The notes below the pieces were generated by a model. That model saw only the letters and a list, made by a program, of their open reading frames with translations, made no database searches and was not told where the DNA came from. Below, one piece after another: positions 7,824-16,695 of a DNA stretch of 64,000 nucleotides (positions are counted from its first letter, which is position 1; every line of letters begins with the position of its first letter). The stretch covers positions 496,001 through 560,000 of the forward strand of contig NZ_OOHJ01000015.1 in assembly GCF_900323885.1 (NCBI RefSeq), written 5' to 3'. A program made the position numbers and the translations under genes. This stretch comes from [Actinomadura] parvosata subsp. kistnae. Its GTDB lineage: Bacteria > Actinomycetota > Actinomycetes > Streptosporangiales > Streptosporangiaceae.

Positions 7824-10121
7824 ATGGACGCTTGGGGCGGGCTCAGCGAGGCGGACGAGCGGGAGTTCGCGCGGCTCGACGCGGCCTTCGCGGCCGGTGC
7901 GCCGCTGAGCGGCGAGCACGATGCGGTGTTCGGGATGTGGGCACAGGTCAGGCTGTGCGAGGCCCCGGCCGACGAACGGCGGCAGGCGGTGCTCGGCCAG
8001 GCGATCGAGAGCGTGCCGGAGTGGCCGGGGAGCGCGGTCGCCGGCCTGTGGCGGCTGGCTTTGGGCACCGCCGACGCGTCCGACCCGCGCCTCTACCGGT
8101 TGCCGCTGGCGGCCACCGCCGCGTTGCCCTATCCGGAGCGGCGGCGCGTGCTGGAACGCGATCACGTCTGGCTGCGCCGGTACCGCGGGCGGATGTGGGA
8201 TCTCATCGGTGACGAGGTGCTGGCGCTGCTGGCCGAGCCGGAGGCCGGCGACCCGGCCGAGGCGGCCCGCAACGTGCTGTGGGACGACGACCCGTTCACG
8301 ACCCGGCTGCTCGGCGCGTTCGCGGCGCGGCTCGGCCGCCCGGAGGTGCTGCCGCTGCTGCGGCACTGGGCCACCGCCCGCGACTCCAGGCCGGGCCTGC
8401 GGTGGATGTGGGACGCCAGGGAGCTGCTGACCGCGCAGGCGGTCGAGGTGATCCCCGGCGTGCTGCGCGAGCTGGCCGCCCACCGTGAGACGGCGGTCCG
8501 GCACCCGTACGGGGGCACCGAGACCGTCTTCCTGCGGGAGCCCACCGCCACGGCGTTACGCGGCGTGGTGTGGACGTGCGAGCTGATCGACCGGCCGTGG
8601 GTGACGCCGCTGCTCGGCGACGTGGCCGTGACGACGGGCACGGGCATCGGCGGCTCGGGCGCGAACGCGCGCAGCGAGCTGCTGGCCAACGCCGCCATCG
8701 GCGTGCTGGCCAGGCGCGGCGGCCTCGACGTGGTGGCGCAGCTCGCCCGCGTGCAGGCGAAGGTGCGCAAGAAGACGATCCTGGCCGCGGTGGACCGCAC
8801 GCTGAACGAGGTGGCCGAGCGGGCCGGTCTCTCCCCCGAGCAACTGCTGGACCGCACGGTGCCCACGTTCGGGCTCGGCCCCGACGGCACCCGTACCGAG
8901 CAGGGGCTGTGCCTCTCGCTCGACGGCCGGGTCACCTACGAGGGCCGCAAGACCATCCCCAAGACGGTGAATCGGGAGCTGCTGGCCGAGCTCAGGGCCA
9001 CCGCCAAGGAGCTGAGGAAGGCCGTGCCGGCCGAGAGGTTCAGGGTCGAGCGGGCGCTGGCCACCGAGCGGATCTGGCGGTGGCGGGACGTCTGCGAGCA
9101 CTTCCTCGACCACCCGGTGACCGGCTCCATCGCTCGCGACCTCATCTGGGAGATCCTCCAGGGCCCGGCCGGGCTGCCCGTCCGCAGCGAGGGCGGCTGG
9201 GAGCTGACCGACCCGGCGGGGCGGCGCATCCAGCCGTTCCCCGACACGCCCGTCCTGCTGTGGCATCCGATCGCGCACACCGTGCAGGAGGTGCGCGGCT
9301 GGCGTGACCACCTCATCGCGAACGACCTGCGCCAGCCGTTCAAGCAGGCCTTCCGCGAGGTCTACCTGCTCACCCCGGCGGAGGAGCGCACCCGCGACCA
9401 CTCGCGCCGCTTCGCCCGCCACCTGCTGCGCTACGGCCAGGCCAAGGCGCTGCTGACCGAGCGCGGCTGGCGCGACCTGTCGCTGGGCCACTGGGGCTGG
9501 CTGTACGGCTCGGGCCAGGCGACGGCCACCAAGGAGCTGCCCGGCGGCCTGACCGCGCACTGGGACTTCCACCTCGACGAGCACTCCTTCGACCGCGACG
9601 CCGGCGGCACCGCCTCGATCTGCGTCAGCGGCGACCTGCGCTTCACAGCCGAGGAGCGCACGGTGCCGCTGGCCGAGGTGCCGCCGCTGACGTTCTCGGA
9701 GGTGATGCGCGACGCCGACCTGGCCGTCGGCGTCACCTCCACGGGGCTCGACCCCGACGGGCACGGCGCGTACTGGGAGTCGTACGGCTTCGGCGAGCTG
9801 AGCGAGTCGGCCGAGATGCGCCGCGACGCGCTGGCCCGGCTGCTGCCGCGCCTGTCCATCGCCGCCCGCTGCACGCTGGCCGGCCGGTTCCTGCACGTCA
9901 AGGGCGACCTGCGGACGTACAAGATCCACCTGGGCTCCGGCAACATCCTCATGGAGCCCAACGACGCCTACCTGTGCATCGTCCCGTCCGGCGACGGCGA
10001 CCAGGTGTTCCTGCCGTTCGAGGAGGACGGCGGCATGCTGTCGATCATCCTGTCGAAGGCGTTCCTGCTGGCCGCCGACACCGCGATCACGGACCCGTCG
10101 ATCACCCGGCAGCTTCGCTGA
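7824..10121 (+). CDS. DUF4132 domain-containing protein
   Basis: A 765-residue cytoplasmic protein with no signal peptide or membrane segment. Its first half is alpha-helical and repeat-like (Leu/Ala-rich, ARM/HEAT-like). The segment around ELLANAAIGVLARRGGLDVV and the C-terminal half (LTERGWRDLSLGHWGWLYGS; LPRLSIAARCTLAGRFLHVK) match what I recall of DUF4132, which occurs in actinobacterial and some MolR-like regulatory proteins. The C-terminal segment IHLGSGNILMEPNDAYLCIV is typical of the end of the domain. The function is unknown. The gene overlaps the following convergent acyl-CoA dehydrogenase by 20 bp. Confidence 0.75.
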   Translation: MDAWGGLSEADEREFARLDAAFAAGAPLSGEHDAVFGMWAQVRLCEAPADERRQAVLGQAIESVPEWPGSAVAGLWRLALGTADASDPRLYRLPLAATAALPYPERRRVLERDHVWLRRYRGRMWDLIGDEVLALLAEPEAGDPAEAARNVLWDDDPFTTRLLGAFAARLGRPEVLPLLRHWATARDSRPGLRWMWDARELLTAQAVEVIPGVLRELAAHRETAVRHPYGGTETVFLREPTATALRGVVWTCELIDRPWVTPLLGDVAVTTGTGIGGSGANARSELLANAAIGVLARRGGLDVVAQLARVQAKVRKKTILAAVDRTLNEVAERAGLSPEQLLDRTVPTFGLGPDGTRTEQGLCLSLDGRVTYEGRKTIPKTVNRELLAELRATAKELRKAVPAERFRVERALATERIWRWRDVCEHFLDHPVTGSIARDLIWEILQGPAGLPVRSEGGWELTDPAGRRIQPFPDTPVLLWHPIAHTVQEVRGWRDHLIANDLRQPFKQAFREVYLLTPAEERTRDHSRRFARHLLRYGQAKALLTERGWRDLSLGHWGWLYGSGQATATKELPGGLTAHWDFHLDEHSFDRDAGGTASICVSGDLRFTAEERTVPLAEVPPLTFSEVMRDADLAVGVTSTGLDPDGHGAYWESYGFGELSESAEMRRDALARLLPRLSIAARCTLAGRFLHVKGDLRTYKIHLGSGNILMEPNDAYLCIVPSGDGDQVFLPFEEDGGMLSIILSKAFLLAADTAITDPSITRQLR

Positions 10122-11766
10122 AGGCTCCGGCGAGCAGCTCGTCGAACGGGTCGGTGGCGGGGCGGTCGAGGCCGCGGAGGGGGCCCTGGTCCGCCAGGTG
10201 GGCTTCGGCGTACAGGCGGGCCACCAAAGACTTGCGGGTGTCGTCGAGGCCCCACGTGGCCTGGTGCTCCAGGAGGGCGGCGGCGTAGACGTCGGCCATG
10301 AACTGGGCCAGCGGGTACAGGCGGGCCTCGGCCGTCGCGGGGTCGAGCGCCGACCAGGCCTCGATGGCCTTGGTGAGGTCGTCGATGCGGGTCTGCACGA
10401 GGTCGGAGGTGGCCAGGGCGCGGACGTGGTCGAGGAAGGGCAGGTGGGCGCGTTCCTTGAGCATGGCGCGGCGGACGTCGAGGCAGAGGATGTTGTCGCC
10501 GCCCTCCCAGATGGGGTTGACCTGGGCGTCGCGCAGGAGGCGGGCGACGGGCCACTGCTCGATGTAGCCGTTGCCGCCGTGCACCTCGACGGCGTCGGTG
10601 GCGGCGGTGACGCCGAGGCGGGCGGTGCGCAGCTTGATGAGGGCGGGGGCCAGGCGGAGGCGGGGGCCGACGTGCCCGTCGAAGACCATGGCCTGCGCGG
10701 CTTCGACCTCGACGATCAGCTCGCTGAGCTTGCGGCGCATGAGGGGCTGCTCGATGAGCGGCCGGCCGAACGCCTCGCGGGCGCGGGCGTAGCAGAGCGC
10801 CTCGACGAGGGCGCGCCGGGCGACGCCGGCGCCCATCATGGCGACGCCGAGCCGGGAGGCGTTGGTGAGCTTCATCATGGTGCCGAGCCCGGAGCCGGAG
10901 CCCTCGCCGGCCAGCAGGAACGCCTCGGCGCCGGCCAGCTCGACCTCGGCGGAGGCGACGGACCTGGTGCCGAGCTTGTCCTTGAGCCTGCGGATGCGCA
11001 CGCCGTTGCGGCTGCCGTCGCGCCGCTCCCACAGCACGAGGAACGGCGCCACGGCGCCGCCGGGCAGCCGGGCCAGCACGACGAAGGCGGAGCCGTTCGC
11101 GTTGGAGGCGAACCATTTGAAGCCGGTCAGCAGCCACGCGTCGCCGGCGGGCACGGCCTCGGTCTCCAGGGCGGCGAGGTCGGAGCCGCCGGTGCGTTCG
11201 GTGAACATCTGAGCGGCTTCGCCGGAGTAGAAGCCGTTGGCGAAGATCTCCCGTACGCGGTCGCGGACGTCCGGTGGCGCGTGCTTCTCGGCGAGGGAGA
11301 CCACCATGTCGCCGCCCGTGCCGAGTGCGCAGCCCATCCCGATGTCGGCCTGGTCGAGCAGGTACGTCCACGCGGCGCCCAGGGCGGCCGGATCGGCCCC
11401 GTTCGCGCGGGCCTGTTCGGCGAAGGCCGGGGAGGTGAAGTTGTCGGCCATCAGCGCCTGACGGGCGGTGTGGAAGGAGGGCGGCATGACGACCTGGCTG
11501 ACGTCCCTGCCCCACTTGTCGTACTTCTCCAGCCGTGGCGGGTTGCGGTCGGTCTCCTCGGCGCACTCGGCGACGAGGCCGCCCATGAGCGCGCCGAGCC
11601 GGTCGAGGTGCGGCTCGGCCCAGGCGTAGCCGTCGCCGAGGTGCCGCCGCATGAGGAGGCGGAGCGTGGGGTCGCAGCGCCACCAGTTGCGCCCGGTGGC
11701 GCCCTGGTACTGCTCGGTGGCGTAGCGGTCGCTGCGGTCGAACGGTTCGATGAGGTACCGGCCCAT
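10102..11766 (-). CDS. AidB-like acyl-CoA dehydrogenase family protein
   Basis: A 554-residue protein, longer than ordinary acyl-CoA dehydrogenases and of AidB length. It shows the FAD-binding MFTERTGGSDLAAL and the substrate-loop KWFASNANGSAF. RLKDKLGTRSVASAEVEL and NPIWEGGDNILCLDVRRAM are regions conserved in E. coli AidB, the alkylation-response flavoprotein. AidB relatives may have weak dehydrogenase activity and bind DNA. ATG 11766 is the first Met of the conserved protein, although the frame stays open further upstream. It is divergent from a PaaX-like regulator only 31 bp away, which probably controls it. Confidence 0.8.
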   Translation of the reverse strand: MGRYLIEPFDRSDRYATEQYQGATGRNWWRCDPTLRLLMRRHLGDGYAWAEPHLDRLGALMGGLVAECAEETDRNPPRLEKYDKWGRDVSQVVMPPSFHTARQALMADNFTSPAFAEQARANGADPAALGAAWTYLLDQADIGMGCALGTGGDMVVSLAEKHAPPDVRDRVREIFANGFYSGEAAQMFTERTGGSDLAALETEAVPAGDAWLLTGFKWFASNANGSAFVVLARLPGGAVAPFLVLWERRDGSRNGVRIRRLKDKLGTRSVASAEVELAGAEAFLLAGEGSGSGLGTMMKLTNASRLGVAMMGAGVARRALVEALCYARAREAFGRPLIEQPLMRRKLSELIVEVEAAQAMVFDGHVGPRLRLAPALIKLRTARLGVTAATDAVEVHGGNGYIEQWPVARLLRDAQVNPIWEGGDNILCLDVRRAMLKERAHLPFLDHVRALATSDLVQTRIDDLTKAIEAWSALDPATAEARLYPLAQFMADVYAAALLEHQATWGLDDTRKSLVARLYAEAHLADQGPLRGLDRPATDPFDELLAGAFSEAAG

Positions 11767-11775
11767 ACCGGCGAG

Positions 11776-11797
11776 TGTTACATATACTCGACACGCG
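11776..11797. promoter_or_regulatory. Short shared promoter/operator between aidB-like gene and PaaX-type regulator
   Basis: The two divergent start codons are only 31 bp apart. The interval holds GTGTTACATATACTCGACAC, an A/T-rich core flanked by imperfect inverted arms (GAGT/ACTC and GTGT/ACAC). A regulator bound here would cover both promoters. Function is inferred from position only. Confidence 0.35.
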
Positions 11798-12532
11798 ATG
11801 GAAGAGCGTAACAGCAAGACGTTGAGCGCCCGGTCGGCCGTGCTGAGCGCGTTGCTGGGCAGCCATCCGCCCCGGCTGCCGGCGCGCCACCTGGTGCGCA
11901 TCGGCGCGTTGTTCGGCATCGCCGAGGGCACGGTCAGGGTGGCGCTGTCGCGCATGGTCGCGGCCGGCGACCTGTCACAGGCGGGCGGGCACTACACGCT
12001 GTCGCAGCGGCTCGTCGAGCGCCAGGCCAGGCAGGACGAGAGCCGCGACCCGCACACCCGCCCGTGGGACGGCACGTGGGAGGTGGCGGTGGTGACCGCC
12101 GAGCGGCGCGCGCCCGCCGACCGGGCGGCGCTGCGGCACGCGATGACCGCGCTGCGCCTGGCGGAGCTGCGCGAGGGCACCTGGCTGCGCCCGGCGAACC
12201 TGGTGCGGGCCTGGCCGGAGATCGTCACCGCGCAGTGCACGCTGATCGACGGCCGCCCGCACGCCGACCCCACTCCCCTGCTGTGGGACCTGGACGGCTG
12301 GGCGGCCGAGGCCCGCCGCCTCGAACGCGCTCTCGACGGTGCTCTTGACCGGGCGGACGGGCTGGCCGAGGGGTTCCTCGTCTCGGCGGCCGTGCTGCGC
12401 CACCTGCTGGCCGACCCGCTGCTGCCCGCCGAGCTGCTGCCGGACGACTGGCCGGGCGCCGAGCTGCGGGCCCGCTACGACGCCTTCGACCGCCGCTACC
12501 GCGAAGTGCTGCAGGAGCACCTCAAAGGCTGA
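11798..12532 (+). CDS. PaaX-family transcriptional regulator
   Basis: A 244-residue protein of PaaX type. The N-terminal winged helix covers roughly residues 8-80 (SAVLSALLGSHPPRLPARHL; GIAEGTVRVALSRMVAAGDL). The central and C-terminal PaaX domains follow (RPWDGTWEVAVV and the Leu-rich C terminus). PaaX itself represses phenylacetate catabolism with phenylacetyl-CoA as ligand; members next to acyl-CoA dehydrogenases probably sense other acyl-CoAs. ATG 11798 is chosen because the upstream extension would run into the divergent gene. It overlaps the next convergent gene by 11 bp. Confidence 0.82.
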   Translation: MEERNSKTLSARSAVLSALLGSHPPRLPARHLVRIGALFGIAEGTVRVALSRMVAAGDLSQAGGHYTLSQRLVERQARQDESRDPHTRPWDGTWEVAVVTAERRAPADRAALRHAMTALRLAELREGTWLRPANLVRAWPEIVTAQCTLIDGRPHADPTPLLWDLDGWAAEARRLERALDGALDRADGLAEGFLVSAAVLRHLLADPLLPAELLPDDWPGAELRARYDAFDRRYREVLQEHLKG

Positions 12533-13550
12533 CCCCGAAAACGGTCCGCTTGTTCCTGAACTCGCTGACGCTCCACAGCTTGCCGGCCTGCACGGTCAGG
12601 TCCTCGGGGCCGATCGGGAACGGCCTGGTCTCCAGCTTCTCGCCGGAGTACACCAGCAGCTTGCCGTTGGCGGTGGAGCCGGCCGCCTGGCTCAGGTACC
12701 ACTTGCCCCGGTACGACATCGCCCCCTGGATCTTCGGATGCCCCATGACGAACGCCTCGGCGGGCTCCCCGCCCTCCAGGTCGAGCGGCCAGCGCCCCAC
12801 CCAGCCGTCGGGGGTGTGCTCCTGGTACTGGCCGGTGATGAGCATCGGCGTGTCGCCGCTGCGGTCGATCGACACGAACGAGAACAGCGGCCCGGTCTGG
12901 GCCACCTTCCAGAAGTCGGTCTGCGGGATGATGTAGCGGTAGCCGAAGGCGTGCAGCTTGCCGCCGTTGCGGCCGACGCGCCGGCCGTCGCCGAGGTCGT
13001 TCTGGACGGTGCGCAGGTCGAGCACATTGTTGAGGTCGAAGACGCGCAGGCCGCGCTTGGTGTCGGCGACGTAGAGCAGGTCGCCGTAGCAGGCGATGCC
13101 GCCGGCGTGGATGTTGATCGGCCCGTACGACCCGTCGGGCTTGGCCTGCACCAGCAGCGCGTGCTGGTACTTCAGCGACTTGGGGCTGAGGAAGGAGACG
13201 CGGATGCCGCGCTCGCCCGCCTCGGGCTTGAAGTACCAGCTCACCATGAACGCGGGGATGCCGATGTTTCCGGAGTCGTCGCTGCCGGTCAGCCCTTGGG
13301 GGTACCAGTCGGCGGTGTCCTGGTCCTTGTCGTCGAAGGCGTACCATTCGGCGGGCCTGGGCCGCATGGAGCCCATCGCCGCGGCGGCGCCCTTCTTCTG
13401 CCCGGTCCTGTTGGCCTGCGCCAGCACCGCCTCGACGGAGGTGCTGCCGATCTCGCTGGCCAGCTTGGCCGCGCCCTCGGCCAGGTCGCCCGTCTCCCGG
13501 CTGAGGGCGTACGCCGCCTTGTCGGTAGGAACCATCCCCGTACCCGCCAT
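12522..13550 (-). CDS. Conserved hypothetical protein, probable beta-propeller-like fold
   Basis: A 342-residue protein I do not recognise by name. It has no signal peptide. From residue 60 it is rich in Trp/Tyr/Gly and short beta-strand-like segments (WYPQGLTGSDDSGNIG; ACYGDLLYVADTKRGLRVFD; GKWYLSQAAGSTANGKLLVY), which recalls a beta-propeller. The RVFDLNN-type strand endings suggest repeats of about 40-45 residues. ATG 13550 follows AGGCGGGGAT, a reasonable ribosome-binding site. It lies 65 bp downstream of the GCS2 gene on the same strand, so the two may be cotranscribed. No catalytic motif is evident. Confidence 0.6.
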   Translation of the reverse strand: MAGTGMVPTDKAAYALSRETGDLAEGAAKLASEIGSTSVEAVLAQANRTGQKKGAAAAMGSMRPRPAEWYAFDDKDQDTADWYPQGLTGSDDSGNIGIPAFMVSWYFKPEAGERGIRVSFLSPKSLKYQHALLVQAKPDGSYGPINIHAGGIACYGDLLYVADTKRGLRVFDLNNVLDLRTVQNDLGDGRRVGRNGGKLHAFGYRYIIPQTDFWKVAQTGPLFSFVSIDRSGDTPMLITGQYQEHTPDGWVGRWPLDLEGGEPAEAFVMGHPKIQGAMSYRGKWYLSQAAGSTANGKLLVYSGEKLETRPFPIGPEDLTVQAGKLWSVSEFRNKRTVFGVSL

Positions 13551-13615
13551 ATCCCCGCCTCTGCTTTTCCGTCTCTTGACCAGTTTGACGGAGAGGAGAT
13601 GCGCAATGTTGGCGA

Positions 13616-15013
13616 TCACTTCCACAAGTGCACGGGTGTCCCGGAAAGCGCCAGTTCGCGGTAGCGCCGGACGAGTGCGCGCCGGTCGCCGCCGAGGCGG
13701 GCCAGGGTCTCGCGCTGCCAGACCGAGCCGGTGCGGCGCAGCCGGGCCCGCTGGGCGATGACGTCGAGCGCGCGGTCGGCGTCGTTCGGCGCCACCCCGG
13801 CCTGGAGCAGCCCCTTCCTGGCTTCGGGCAGCAGGTAGAGCACCAGCTCGGCGGCGTCGTGCTCGCCGTCCATGCCGGGCCAGGAGAGCTTGGCGTCCAG
13901 GCCGTGCATGGCCGCGTGGTAGAAGTTCTGGTACGCGGTCGCGAAGCGGTAGCCGGTCAGGTCCCGCTCGGCCTGCGCCAGCGTCAGCCCGAGCAGGAAG
14001 GCCGTGTTGGCGGCCATGTCGGCGCAGGAGGGCCCGGCGGGCAGCGCGCGCAGCTCGATGCGCAGGTGGCCGCCGTCGGCGGGGTCGTAGACGGGGCGGT
14101 TCCACTGCCAGATCGTGCCCTGGTGCAGCCGCAGCTCCGGCACCTCGTGCCGCTCGGCGTCCTCGGTCAGGTCGGGCACGATCGGGTCGTAGTCCTGCAC
14201 GTACCGCTCGAACAGCTCGTGCGCGCCCTCGTGCACCCAGTCGGAGCCGAACGTGACGCGCCCGTCCCTGCGCTCGGGCCGCTGCACGTCACGGTCGTCG
14301 GCGGCCTCCTCCATGAGCGCGATGCGGGTCTCCTCCCACAGCTCGCGCCCGAGGAAGAACGGCGAGTTGCCGCACACCGCGAGCACCGGCCCGATGGCGA
14401 GCTGGGCGGCGTTGAACAGCCGGGCGAAGCGCTCGGGCGGTGTGCGGATGTGCACCTGCCAGGAGGTGTTGGCGCTCTCCAGGATGACGTCCTCGACCGA
14501 CAGCTCCAGATCGTCGATCTTGACGAGGAACGGCTCCAGCCGCAGCCTCCTGAGGCCCCTGCTCATGGCCCGGTACCGGTTCTGGTCGCTCATCGCGCCG
14601 AGCGTGAAGTCCTCGGTGTCGAGCGTGGGCAGGATGCCGATCGGCAGCGCTCCCCCGCCCTCCACGGCCCCGTCCACCTTGGCGATCATCTCCTGCACCT
14701 CGGCGCTCAGGGCCTCGAAGGGCCGGCCCGCGAGGGGCAGCGGGGTGAGGTTCGCCTCGATGTTGTAGCGGCCCAGCTCCAGCACCACGCGGTCGTCGTC
14801 GAGGGCGTCCCGTACGCGGTCGTTGCGCGGCAGGGGGCGGCCCTCGTCGTCGATCAGGAACAGCTCCAGCTCGGCCCCGATCGTGACCGGGCCCTGCCCG
14901 AAGCCGGGGGTGTCGAGCAGCTCGCGGAGCACTCCGAGCTGCTCCCGGATGCGCTCCCCGAAGCGGGTGTACTCCGCTTCGGTAAATCGCTCCTTATCCA
15001 GATCTCTTCCCAT
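13616..15013 (-). CDS. Glutamate-cysteine ligase family 2 (GCS2) protein
   Basis: A 465-residue carboxylate-amine ligase of the GCS2/YbdK type. The ATP/substrate-binding segments are VTIGAELELFLIDDEGRPLP, GRYNIEANLTPLPLAG and the His-containing SANTSWQVHIRTPPERFARL. These enzymes join glutamate to an amine with ATP, and in actinomycetes some supply gamma-glutamylcysteine for ergothioneine or other thiols. No egt genes are present here, so the product is undefined. ATG 15013 gives MGRDLDKERFT; an ATG six codons upstream is also open. The length is normal for the family, and it is upstream of the unknown 342-residue protein. Confidence 0.78.
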   Translation of the reverse strand: MGRDLDKERFTEAEYTRFGERIREQLGVLRELLDTPGFGQGPVTIGAELELFLIDDEGRPLPRNDRVRDALDDDRVVLELGRYNIEANLTPLPLAGRPFEALSAEVQEMIAKVDGAVEGGGALPIGILPTLDTEDFTLGAMSDQNRYRAMSRGLRRLRLEPFLVKIDDLELSVEDVILESANTSWQVHIRTPPERFARLFNAAQLAIGPVLAVCGNSPFFLGRELWEETRIALMEEAADDRDVQRPERRDGRVTFGSDWVHEGAHELFERYVQDYDPIVPDLTEDAERHEVPELRLHQGTIWQWNRPVYDPADGGHLRIELRALPAGPSCADMAANTAFLLGLTLAQAERDLTGYRFATAYQNFYHAAMHGLDAKLSWPGMDGEHDAAELVLYLLPEARKGLLQAGVAPNDADRALDVIAQRARLRRTGSVWQRETLARLGGDRRALVRRYRELALSGTPVHLWK

Positions 15014-15049
15014 CACCCCAATCTGTCCCAAAAGTAAGCCTTGACACCT

Positions 15050-15760
15050 TCACCAGCGAACCGGGCCCGCATCCTCCAGGAACGCTCCAGAAGGGCCGCT
15101 TTCGTCCAGCGTCGCCAGCCGCACGGCGATGGCCGCGCCCTGCTCGGCGGTGCGGAATCCCTGGTGCTGGTTGAGGTCGGTGGCGCAGTAGCCGGGGTTG
15201 GCGGCGTTCACCTTGATCGGGGTGTCCTTCAGCTCCTTGGCGTAGGAGACGGTGACCATGTTGAGCGCGGACTTGGAGGAGTTGTAGGCCAGGATGTTGA
15301 CGTCGGCGTACGGGCTGTCCGGGTCCGCCGCCATGGCCAGCGAGCCGAGCTCGCTCGACATGTTCACGATCCGCCCGGCCGGCGAGCGGCGCAGCAGCGG
15401 CAGCATGGCGTTCGTCACGGTCACGACGCCGAACACGTTCGTCTCGTAGACCTCCCGCAGGTGCGCGGCCGTGGCGGCGCTGGGCAGGTAGGCGGCGGTG
15501 TCGCCGGTGATGCCGGCGTTGTTGACGAGGATGTCGAGCCGGCCGTACTCGCCGTCGATCCACTTCGCGGCGGCGGCCACGCTCTCCTCGTCGGTCACGT
15601 CGAGCCGCACGTACGGCTGCCCGAGCCGCTCGGCGGCGGCCCGGCCGCGCTCCTCGTCGCGCGCCCCCACGATCGTGGTGACGCCCTGCCCGGCCAGCAG
15701 CCTGGCGATCTCGTAGCCGATGCCCTTGTTGGCGCCCGTGATGAGTGCGATGTTCGTCAT
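15050..15760 (-). CDS. Short-chain dehydrogenase/reductase (classical SDR)
   Basis: A 236-residue classical SDR. Cofactor loop TGANKGIGYEIARLLAGQG is at residues 8-26, the structural NNAG is in ILVNNAGITG, and the catalytic Ser is in NMSSELGS with Tyr-x3-Lys in YNSSKSALN. It resembles carbonyl-reductase-like NADPH SDRs of actinomycetes. GGAGG lies just before ATG 15760. It is divergent from an XRE/MmyB-type regulator, a recurrent pairing in Streptomyces-like genomes in which the regulator probably represses the SDR. The substrate is unknown. Confidence 0.88.
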   Translation of the reverse strand: MTNIALITGANKGIGYEIARLLAGQGVTTIVGARDEERGRAAAERLGQPYVRLDVTDEESVAAAAKWIDGEYGRLDILVNNAGITGDTAAYLPSAATAAHLREVYETNVFGVVTVTNAMLPLLRRSPAGRIVNMSSELGSLAMAADPDSPYADVNILAYNSSKSALNMVTVSYAKELKDTPIKVNAANPGYCATDLNQHQGFRTAEQGAAIAVRLATLDESGPSGAFLEDAGPVRW

Positions 15761-15863
15761 GCCTCCACGTTCGCGCTGGTCAGCGGGGCGGCGGGAGAGA
15801 CCTGGAGAGGCTGGGATCAGCGGTACCACCCACGGGGGCGCGTCCAGGGCCCAGGATGGACGC

Positions 15864-16694
15864 ATGAACCGCGACGAACTCGCCGAATTCCTCCGGGTCA
15901 GGCGCGCCCGGGTCACCCCCGCGGACGTGGGCCTGCCCGCCGGGGGCACCCGCCGCACGCCGGGCCTGCGCCGGCAGGAGGTCGCGCAGCTCGCGGGCAT
16001 GTCGATCGACTACTACATCCGGCTGGAGCAGGGCCGCGGCCCGCACCCGTCCAGGCAGGTGCTGAACGCGGTGGCCAGGGCCCTCATGCTCGGCCAGGAC
16101 GAGCGCGCCCACCTGTTCCACCTGGCCGGCCAGCCCATGGACCCGCCGCGGATCAGGGAGGACGTGCCGCAGAGCATGCTGCACCTGATCGCGTTCCTGG
16201 ACGACGTGCCCGCCTACGTGCTCGACGCCCGCTACGACCTGCGGGCCTGGAACCCCATGGCGACCACCATCATGGGCAACCTCGACTGCCTGGCGCCCGA
16301 CCAGCGCAACGTCCTGCGCTGGATCTTCATGTCGCCCGACATCAGGCTGCACTTCGACGACGAGGAGAAGGGCGCCTTCGCCCGCGCCTCGGTCGCCGAC
16401 CTGCGCGCCGCCGCCGGCCGCTACCCCGGCGACCGGCGGATCCAGGCGCTGGTGGCCGAGCTGCTCGCGCTCAGCCCCGAGTTCGCCGAGCTGTGGGGCA
16501 GGCACGAGGTCCAGGTACGCAGGGAGCAGCGCAAGCGCATCCACCATCCGGTGGTGGGCACGATCGACACGATCTGCCAGGTCATGCCGGTGCCCGACCG
16601 CGACGACCTGCGCCTGGTGCTCTACACCACCGAGCCCGGCTCGCCGTCGCACCGGGCCTTGCGCGAGCTGCGGCAGCACACCCTAAGCTCATGA
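15864..16694 (+). CDS. XRE-family regulator with MmyB-like ligand-binding domain
   Basis: A 276-residue protein. The Cro/C1-type helix-turn-helix covers residues 8-75 (LRRQEVAQLAGMSIDYYIRL is helix 2-3). It is followed by an MmyB-like PAS-type domain containing the family signature NVLRWIFMSPDIRLHFDD. MmyB-like domains bind fatty-acid-like ligands and are widespread in actinomycetes. The divergent SDR 103 bp away is the likely target. ATG 15864 is selected because upstream codons fall inside the divergent promoter region. The zinc alcohol dehydrogenase starts one base after its stop and may be cotranscribed. Confidence 0.87.
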   Translation: MNRDELAEFLRVRRARVTPADVGLPAGGTRRTPGLRRQEVAQLAGMSIDYYIRLEQGRGPHPSRQVLNAVARALMLGQDERAHLFHLAGQPMDPPRIREDVPQSMLHLIAFLDDVPAYVLDARYDLRAWNPMATTIMGNLDCLAPDQRNVLRWIFMSPDIRLHFDDEEKGAFARASVADLRAAAGRYPGDRRIQALVAELLALSPEFAELWGRHEVQVRREQRKRIHHPVVGTIDTICQVMPVPDRDDLRLVLYTTEPGSPSHRALRELRQHTLSS

Positions 16695-16695
16695 G